Source of the DNA: Sphingobium lactosutens DS20
GTDB taxonomy: Bacteria; Pseudomonadota; Alphaproteobacteria; Sphingomonadales; Sphingomonadaceae
Length of the DNA: 35,679 bases
NCBI RefSeq assembly: GCF_000445105.1
Contig: NZ_ATDP01000046.1
Span: forward strand, 1-35,679
Direction: 5' to 3'
The notes under the pieces were generated by a model. That model made no database searches, was not told where the DNA came from, and saw nothing but the letters and a program-made list of their open reading frames with translations. A program made the position numbers and the translations under genes. Below, piece after piece: positions 30,886-35,679 of this stretch. Numbering within the stretch: the stretch's first letter is position 1; each line of letters starts with the position of its first letter.

Positions 30886-31268
30886 TCTTCGTCGCCCCCA
30901 TCCGCGATCATGCTTTTTTTCAGCAGACGGTTCTCGAGCGTCAGGTCGGCCACGCATTCCTTCAGGGCACGGGCCTCACGGCGCAGATCCTGCACTTCGC
31001 CGGTCGTTGCGGCACGGGCGGTGTCGCCGGCCAGGCGGCGCTTGCCGGCCTCCATGAACTCCTTCGACCACACGTAATACAGGCTCTGCGCAATGCCTTC
31101 CTTGCGGCACAGCTCGGCGATGCTGTCCTCGCCGCGCAGGCCATCCAGCACAATGCGGATCTTGTCCTCAGCTGAGAAGTGCCGCCGCGTCTGCCGCCGG
31201 ATGTCCTTCACCACCCGCTCAGCAGGGGCCTTGGCGGGCGATTTTTTCATGGAGGGTTGGGGCTTCAT
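30882..31268 (-). CDS. IS3-family OrfA, copy 2
   Basis: Identical in translation to the product at 9132-9518: helix-turn-helix and coiled coil, with the start inside a 16-bp-arm hairpin (31251-31307). The start choice has the same uncertainty as in copy 1. Confidence 0.88.
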   Translation of the reverse strand: MKPQPSMKKSPAKAPAERVVKDIRRQTRRHFSAEDKIRIVLDGLRGEDSIAELCRKEGIAQSLYYVWSKEFMEAGKRRLAGDTARAATTGEVQDLRREARALKECVADLTLENRLLKKSMIADGGDEE

Positions 31269-31353
31269 CTTCGTTCCTTCGTCACTGCGACGAAGCCCCA
31301 ACCCTCCTTAATTCACAACCTCAAATCTGTGCCATTGGTGCTGACGGGGGACA

Positions 31354-31643
31354 GACGGGTCAAGCGCCTCATCCTCGGCATGGACCGCCGCCATGGCCGT
31401 CTCGATATCTTCCAGCGACAGCTCATATTGTTCCCGATCGACCTTCTCGGAACGCGCGCCGAACAGGGCTCGCTTGAAGTCGGCAACCAGCTTCTCGAGC
31501 CTCTGGATGCAGTCTTCCTTACGTTCAATGAGCGCATTCTTATGTTCAAGAAGCGCGTCCCGATCCAGCACCTCAGCCTGCGAGGCCAAAATCATGGCCT
31601 TCAACGCATCAATATCATCGGGAAGATCGACCGTATTCTGCAT
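31354..31643 (-). pseudogene. tnpC: IS66 TnpC transposase, N-terminal fragment
   Basis: About 96 codons remain: the N-terminal leucine-zipper part (DALKAMILASQAEVLDRDAL, then RLEKLVADFKRALFGARSEK) that precedes the zinc finger and DDE core in full TnpC (about 500 residues). The ALFGARSEK motif is typical. The frame is cut by IS copy 2 and would end within it. Confidence 0.85.
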
Positions 31644-31711
31644 GGCAAAACCATAGCAAATCCGGCCTGTTTCTGCTCCGCCAAAGAGGGCTCTGATTCA
31701 TCGTGTCGCAG

Positions 31712-32065
31712 TCATTCAACCGCCATAGGTACCCGCACCGACAACGCCCGAACCCGCCGCCAATCAAGCCCCGCAAACAGCGCCTCGAACTGCGCATGGC
31801 TCAAGCTCATCAGGCCGTCCCTGATATCAGGCCAGGTGAAGCTATGTTCCTCCAGCCGCTTGTAGGCCATCACAAGACCCGTCCCATCCCAGAAGAGTAG
31901 CTTCAGCCGGTCTGCTCGCTTCGACCGGAACACAAACACCGTGCCCGTGAACGGATCCTTGTGCAGCTCGTTCTTCACCAGTGCCGCCAGCCCATCATGG
32001 CCTTTACGGAAGTCTACCGGCTTCGTCGCGACAACAATCCGTACCCTGTTGGTGGGGAAGATCAT
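31712..32065 (-). CDS. tnpB: IS66 accessory protein TnpB
   Basis: The 117-residue protein is IS66 Orf2: [21 protein letters not shown] and [21 protein letters not shown] are the conserved blocks. It is needed for transposition together with TnpA and TnpC. The ATG at 32065 overlaps the tnpA stop by 4 nt. It appears intact, but the element has lost TnpC. Confidence 0.93.
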   Translation of the reverse strand: MIFPTNRVRIVVATKPVDFRKGHDGLAALVKNELHKDPFTGTVFVFRSKRADRLKLLFWDGTGLVMAYKRLEEHSFTWPDIRDGLMSLSHAQFEALFAGLDWRRVRALSVRVPMAVE

Positions 32066-32469
32066 GAATCTGCGCCCAGAGCATGTGCAATCTCTGCGAT
32101 CCGCCGCGCCGGGGTGGCCGCGTCCAATCGCACCGTAACGCCACCACACAGGATATCCAGCATGCCGCTCACAGGTGACGCCGGATCGCTATCAATCTCC
32201 TCGCGCATAACCACAGGTGCAAACTCGGGATATTCGGTCCCGGGACCTTCGGCCAATGCGGGTAAAACCAGCTTGCCCGCCCGCGCCATCGCTCGCCATG
32301 CCGACAGGTGGTTCGCACGCAAGTCATACCGCCGCGCAACCGATCCAACGCTCGAGCCAGGCACCAGCGTCTCGGCAACAATCCGAGCCTTAAGCGCATC
32401 CGGCCAGCGACGATGCCCCTTGGGACTAAGCAGATCTATATCTGTGATAAACTCCGCTGAGCGCTCCAT
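32062..32469 (-). CDS. tnpA: IS66 accessory protein TnpA
   Basis: The 135-residue protein is IS66 Orf1, a DNA-binding accessory protein with a helix-turn-helix: [18 protein letters not shown], then [16 protein letters not shown]. The ATG at 32469 was chosen for family fit; an upstream start at 32496 would add nine residues. It is first in the tnpA-tnpB-tnpC order and translationally coupled to tnpB. Confidence 0.88.
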   Translation of the reverse strand: MERSAEFITDIDLLSPKGHRRWPDALKARIVAETLVPGSSVGSVARRYDLRANHLSAWRAMARAGKLVLPALAEGPGTEYPEFAPVVMREEIDSDPASPVSGMLDILCGGVTVRLDAATPARRIAEIAHALGADS

Positions 32470-32690
32470 GGATAAACTCCAATCCCAGATCCACAAAAAA
32501 CGCAGAATCTCAGATCAGAGCTATGCACAAAAGGTGGGAGCAGAGCACCGCTTACTTTGTAAGTCTCATTAGTAGCTCCATATCCTACGGTTGATTTCAT
32601 CAGCCCCAGGAGCGCAGCTGTGTATCGCCTGGCCATGGACCATGAAGATCAGGCCCAAGCTGCCGGCGTCCGCGCCCTTGGGTTTTGCGC

Positions 32691-33074
32691 TCAGTCCAGC
32701 TCAAACACCCAAGGCGAATCCTGGAAGATGAAGAACAGCGCGGGCTCGTCATCACTCATATTGTTCGTCTCGTGGGGCTCGTCTTTCGCGAAGGAAAAGA
32801 CATCCCCCGGGCCAAGCGTATCGTTGGTCTTTGCGTTTCCAGGGACCGGGTGCGCCACTGCGCCACTGATCACAATCCCTGTTAGCGGAGCGGTGTAATG
32901 ATGGAGCGGAAGCCGGACACCGGCATCAAGACGAATGAGTGTGCCATGCGCACCCTTCGTAAAGTCGCCCACAACCGGCGCCGCGCCCACGCCTTCCATG
33001 GCTGGCAAAAACGTCCGGCTATCCAGTTTAGTGAAGACAGTCTCCCCTAGCGCCAGTACACTTATCTTTTTCAT
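32691..33074 (-). CDS. Cupin-domain protein
   Basis: The 127-residue protein is a single small beta-barrel cupin. Motif 1 is seen in AGVRLPLHHYTAPLTGIVISG, with a His pair, and motif 2 in LGPGDVFSFAKDEPHETNN, with Pro-x-Gly and a final His, so a metal site is likely. No signal peptide is visible. The ATG at 33074 follows GAGGAG. Its upstream region is cut by the IS21 element 104 bp away and its downstream side by the IS66 remnant, so it stands alone; 32556-32690 and 33075-33178 show no gene. The substrate is unknown. Confidence 0.8.
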   Translation of the reverse strand: MKKISVLALGETVFTKLDSRTFLPAMEGVGAAPVVGDFTKGAHGTLIRLDAGVRLPLHHYTAPLTGIVISGAVAHPVPGNAKTNDTLGPGDVFSFAKDEPHETNNMSDDEPALFFIFQDSPWVFELD

Positions 33075-33237
33075 CCTTTATCTCCTCAATGGTTTTGACG
33101 GCCGAAACAGACCGCATCAGCCATGCGAGCAGGAACGCTCGCTGCGCTTTAGAACCTGATGGCAGGCTGCGGCGCGTGTGTCAACGGCGGAGCAAAAGTC
33201 GGCCATTCGGCGGCGTAAAACCAGGCCATCGTGTTAC

Positions 33238-33290
33238 ATGCCGGGGGGAGTGGCGTGAGGGCGTAGCCCGAGGGCCACTCCCCCCGGCAT
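33238..33290. terminator. Strong GC-rich hairpin between istB and the IS21 end
   Basis: Perfect 17-bp arms (ATGCCGGGGGGAGTGGC at 33238-33254 and its complement at 33274-33290) enclose 19 bases, 11 bp after the istB stop. It could end istAB transcription and block transcription entering the element, though no U-run follows. Confidence 0.5.
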
Positions 33291-33301
33291 TGGTGTAATT
33301 T

Positions 33302-34069
33302 TCAGGGTCTGGTTTTGGCCTTGCGGGCCCGGCTGTGCGCGAGGCGATAGCTTTCGCCGTTCATCTCGAGGATGCTGACGTGATGGGTCAGGCGATCGAG
33401 GAGCGCGCCTGTGAGACGCTCAGATCCGAAGGTTTCGGTCCATTCGTCGAAGGGCAGGTTGCTGGTGATGAAGGTGGAGCCGCGTTCGTAACGCTGGGAG
33501 ATCAGCTCGAACAACAGTTCGGCGCCGGTCTTGGAGAGCGGCACAAAGCCCAGTTCGTCGATGATGAGCAGCTTGTATCCGGCCATCTGCTTCTGGAAGC
33601 GCAGAAGACGGCGCTCGTCGCGGGCCTCCATCATTTCGCTGACCAGCGCTGCCGCGGTGGTGAAGCCCACCGACAGTCCTTTCTGGCATGCTGCCAGTCC
33701 GAGCCCCAACGCTACGTGCGTCTTTCCGGTGCCTGATGGCCCCAGAGCGATGGCGTTCTCACGCCGCTCGATCCACTCGCAGCGCGCCATCTCGAGCACC
33801 TGCATCTTGTTGAGCCTGGGGATGGCGGCGAAGTCGAAGCTGTCGAGGCTTTTGACGGCGGGGAAGCGCGCGGCCTTGATGCGCCGCTCGACCATGCGAC
33901 GCTCCCTGTCGATCATTTCCATCTCGACGAGGCGGGCGAGGAAGCGGATATGATCGACGCCTTCAGCGGCACATTGCCGCGCGAGCTTGTGATGCTCACG
34001 CAGGCACGTAGGCAGCTTGAGCGCCTTGAGATGGTGAGCGAGAAGGATCTCCGGGGCCTGATCGCTCAT
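33302..34069 (-). CDS. istB: IS21-family helper ATPase IstB
   Basis: The 255-residue AAA+ ATPase (related to DnaC) helps IstA choose a target and assemble the transposition complex. The P-loop LGPSGTGKTHVALGLG, Walker B KLLIIDELGF and the sensor segment FITSNLPFDEW are all visible. The ATG at 34069 overlaps the istA stop by 4 nt; the longer frame to 34486 only reads through istA. It appears intact. Confidence 0.95.
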   Translation of the reverse strand: MSDQAPEILLAHHLKALKLPTCLREHHKLARQCAAEGVDHIRFLARLVEMEMIDRERRMVERRIKAARFPAVKSLDSFDFAAIPRLNKMQVLEMARCEWIERRENAIALGPSGTGKTHVALGLGLAACQKGLSVGFTTAAALVSEMMEARDERRLLRFQKQMAGYKLLIIDELGFVPLSKTGAELLFELISQRYERGSTFITSNLPFDEWTETFGSERLTGALLDRLTHHVSILEMNGESYRLAHSRARKAKTRP

Positions 34070-35574
34070 GCGGCCTCCTGCCGGTCGGAGAGCAGGCTCA
34101 GATAGGCTCTGGCAAAGGTCTTCTCGACCGTGGTGCGTGGCAGGAAGGGATAGACGTCCAGGTCCAGCCTGGGCGGTACGCGTTCGATCCGGCACAGGAC
34201 GAGGTGCTTGACGGCATCGAAGCCGATGGCGCCAAGATCGATGGCCTGTTCGACCGCCGCCTGGAGATCGGCGAGGGTGAACGTTTCCAGCAGGCGCAGT
34301 ACCTGCACATATTCGCGCCTGCCATGTTTGTGCATGCGCCCTTCCATCAACCGCTGCAGTGTCGTGAACGCTTCGGGCAGGTCCCAGCCCTGCAAAGGCG
34401 CAGCCTGGTCGAATGCGTTGATCTTCTGCTCGATCAGCGGGAGATAATGGAGCGGGTCGAAGACAACCTCCTCGCGGGCATAGCAACGAGGATGACGGGC
34501 GATGACTTCGCTGCGGCAGCCGATCACCACCTCATCGACATAGGCCCTGATCCAGACCTCCTGATGGCCCCAGGCCACCGGAACCGAATAATCGTTGGTC
34601 CTGTAGCGCACCAGGGATTGCGAGGAGACCCTCCCGCCTTTCTGATCGCAGGCCTCGAAGGGTGTAGCGGGCAGAGGCTGCATGGCCGCGAGATCGCGCT
34701 GCAGCCGCTCACCGATCGTCTCGCTCTGCCCGCGCACCTTGTCCTGCTGGCGCTTGCGGCATTGCTCCTCCAGCCACAGGTTGAACGCCTCCCAGGTCGG
34801 GAACTTCGGGATCGGCACCATGAAGTTGCGCCGGCAATAGCCTACCAGCCCCTCCACATTGCCTTTCTCGTTCCCCTTGCCCGGGCGAGCATAGCGGTCG
34901 CGGATCACGTAATGTGACAGGAAAGCGCTGAACAGCGTGGCACGCTGCCGCGTGCCGTCGGGCAGGATCTTCGTCACAAGGCAGCGATCGTTGTCATAGA
35001 CGATCGAGCGCGGTACCGCGCCGAAAAACGCGAAGGCATGCACGTGTCCGTCCACCCAGGCCTCCGCCACCGCCGCCGGATAGGCCCGCACATAGCAGGC
35101 ATCACTGTGCGGCAGATCGAGCGCGAAGAAGTAGGCCTTCTGCTCCACCCCGCCGATCTCCACCAGCGCTTCCCCGAAATCGGCCTGCGCATCTCCCGCA
35201 GGGTGCGCCAGCGGCACGAACATCTCCCGGCTGCGCTGTTCGCGCTCCCGGATGTAATCCTTGATGATCGTATAGCCGCCGGTGAAACCATGCTCGGTGC
35301 GCAAACGGTCGAATACCCGCTTCGCCGTATGGCGTTGCTTGCGCGGGACACTGCGGTCACCCTCAAGCCATCCATCAATGATCGCCACAAACCCGTCCAG
35401 CTTCGGGCGCTGCGGTACGGACTGGCGCCGGTAACCCGGCGGCGATGAAAACGACAGCATCTTGCGTACCGTTTCGCGCGACACATTGAAACGCTTCGCC
35501 GCCGCCCGTTGGCTCATGCCATCCGCGCAAGCCAGACGGACCTGAAGATAAAGTTCCACGCTGTAGATCCCCAC
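34066..35574 (-). CDS. istA: IS21-family transposase IstA
   Basis: The 502-residue DDE transposase has an N-terminal helix-turn-helix (GMSQRAAAKRFNVSRETVRKM), then the catalytic Asp in AGDAQADFGEA, Asp in SIVYDNDRC and Glu in KGNEKGNVEGLVGY. A C-terminal beta-barrel part (YRTNDYSVPVAWGHQEV) follows as in the family. The start at 35574 lies about 105 bp inside the right end. No frameshift is seen, so the element should be active. Confidence 0.95.
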   Translation of the reverse strand: MGIYSVELYLQVRLACADGMSQRAAAKRFNVSRETVRKMLSFSSPPGYRRQSVPQRPKLDGFVAIIDGWLEGDRSVPRKQRHTAKRVFDRLRTEHGFTGGYTIIKDYIREREQRSREMFVPLAHPAGDAQADFGEALVEIGGVEQKAYFFALDLPHSDACYVRAYPAAVAEAWVDGHVHAFAFFGAVPRSIVYDNDRCLVTKILPDGTRQRATLFSAFLSHYVIRDRYARPGKGNEKGNVEGLVGYCRRNFMVPIPKFPTWEAFNLWLEEQCRKRQQDKVRGQSETIGERLQRDLAAMQPLPATPFEACDQKGGRVSSQSLVRYRTNDYSVPVAWGHQEVWIRAYVDEVVIGCRSEVIARHPRCYAREEVVFDPLHYLPLIEQKINAFDQAAPLQGWDLPEAFTTLQRLMEGRMHKHGRREYVQVLRLLETFTLADLQAAVEQAIDLGAIGFDAVKHLVLCRIERVPPRLDLDVYPFLPRTTVEKTFARAYLSLLSDRQEAA

Positions 35575-35679
35575 ACCTCCCTGACTCGGCAGAAAGGCTT
35601 CAAGGTGGACGACTTTTACGCCGCCCGCAGCAGGACTATCCCGCCGCTACCGTGGTCGAATATTGCTCCGCCGTTCTCA

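Larger units (their letters stand above)
29831..31353 (-). mobile_element. IS3-family insertion sequence, copy 2 (1523 bp)
   Basis: Same length, orientation and, as far as I can read, same sequence as 8081-9603, including the terminal repeats (TGTCCGTCGTCAG and TGTCCCCCGTCAG) and the orfA hairpin (31251-31307). The flanks (…CCCCG and GACGG…) show no target duplication. The left neighbour is the truncated lipoprotein-like gene and the right neighbour is a truncated IS66 tnpC, so here too the sequence on the two sides does not belong together. With copy 1 it could mobilise the 20.2 kb between them. Confidence 0.93.
31354..32555 (-). mobile_element. IS66-family element, truncated remnant
   Basis: The right end starts, on the minus strand, with GTAAGCGGTGCTCTGCTCC at 32555, which looks like the terminal inverted repeat of IS66 elements. 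It carries tnpA, tnpB and the first 96 codons of tnpC in the standard order. The rest of tnpC and the other end are missing because IS copy 2 joins at 31354. Not mobile on its own. Confidence 0.85.
33179..35679 (-). mobile_element. IS21-family element, complete (2501 bp)
   Basis: The left end TGTCAACGGCGGAGCAAAAG at 33179 and, on the minus strand, TGAGAACGGCGGAGCAATAT from 35679 are inverted repeats with about 22 of 27 matches. A second repeat (GGCGGCGTAAAA) lies inside each end, as is usual in IS21 elements, which have multiple terminal repeats. The element carries istA and istB and ends at the last base of the window, so its right target duplication is not visible. Confidence 0.9.

Noticed and set aside
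8081..31353. Intact composite transposon with flanking target duplication
   Set aside because: The outer flanks (TCGTC before copy 1 and GACGG after copy 2) are not a direct repeat, and the genes they interrupt are unrelated.
32556..32690. Short plus-strand frame beginning near 32620
   Set aside because: It mostly runs antisense to the cupin gene and has no supporting family features; the stretch may be an old transposon scrap.
1..35679. CRISPR array, tRNA or rRNA genes
   Set aside because: No regularly spaced short repeats, no cloverleaf with a GTTCGAATC-type arm and no rRNA sequence were noticed on either strand.

Overview
The window looks like an accessory segment, plasmid or genomic island, of an alphaproteobacterium, most likely a sphingomonad (Sphingobium, Sphingopyxis or Novosphingobium type). 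The grounds are indirect: high GC, an intact IS6100, many TonB-receptor and glutathione genes typical of that group, and a patchwork of insertion sequences with broken genes at nearly every junction. No rRNA, tRNA or replication gene was seen, so replicon type cannot be decided.

Layout. (1) 1-2347: the 5' part of a Tn3-family transposase gene cut by a complete IS6100. (2) 2419-8080: a stress and detoxification block on the minus strand: GFA-family protein, cysteine hydrolase, MarR regulator, then a tightly packed operon GST - MAPEG - glyoxalase II - NrtS-like. A divergent TonB-dependent receptor gene is cut by an IS3-family element. (3) 8081-9603: IS3-family element copy 1. (4) 9604-12615: truncated EthD gene, DUF488 gene, HxlR regulator, a fused gene remnant, an SDR gene and a small membrane protein. 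(5) 12672-17741: copper module: DUF305 and a CopZ-like chaperone diverge from copA - cueR, followed by an MFS transporter. (6) 17745-20744: a four-gene minus-strand operon, every junction overlapping by 4 nt: GNAT, tyrosine recombinase, ADP-ribosyltransferase-like protein, unknown protein. (7) 20899-28326: a defence-like island on the plus strand: VapBC, a 1512-residue STAND NTPase with an N-terminal PD-(D/E)xK nuclease-like domain, an RloA/RloB pair, and an HU gene. (8) 28406-35679: a small ORF, a truncated lipoprotein-like gene, IS3-family copy 2, an IS66 remnant, a cupin gene, and a complete IS21-family element ending at the last base of the window.

How it may work together. Two repeated DNA motifs suggest two small regulons. 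A TATA-centred palindrome (GTGYATATRCAC type) lies before the MarR gene, the cysteine hydrolase and the TonB receptor. A second motif (GTnnGGAWTCCGGAC) lies before the HxlR gene, the truncated EthD gene and the GST operon. The second motif occurs on both sides of IS copy 1, suggesting these parts belonged to one electrophile/xenobiotic response cluster before the insertion. Twin near-identical CueR-type promoter elements explain the divergent copper module.

The most promising candidates for an undescribed system are the VapBC-STAND nuclease operon (20966-26134) and the GNAT-recombinase-ART-unknown operon (17745-20744), which diverge from one another. All functions are inferred from sequence reading; no database search was run.
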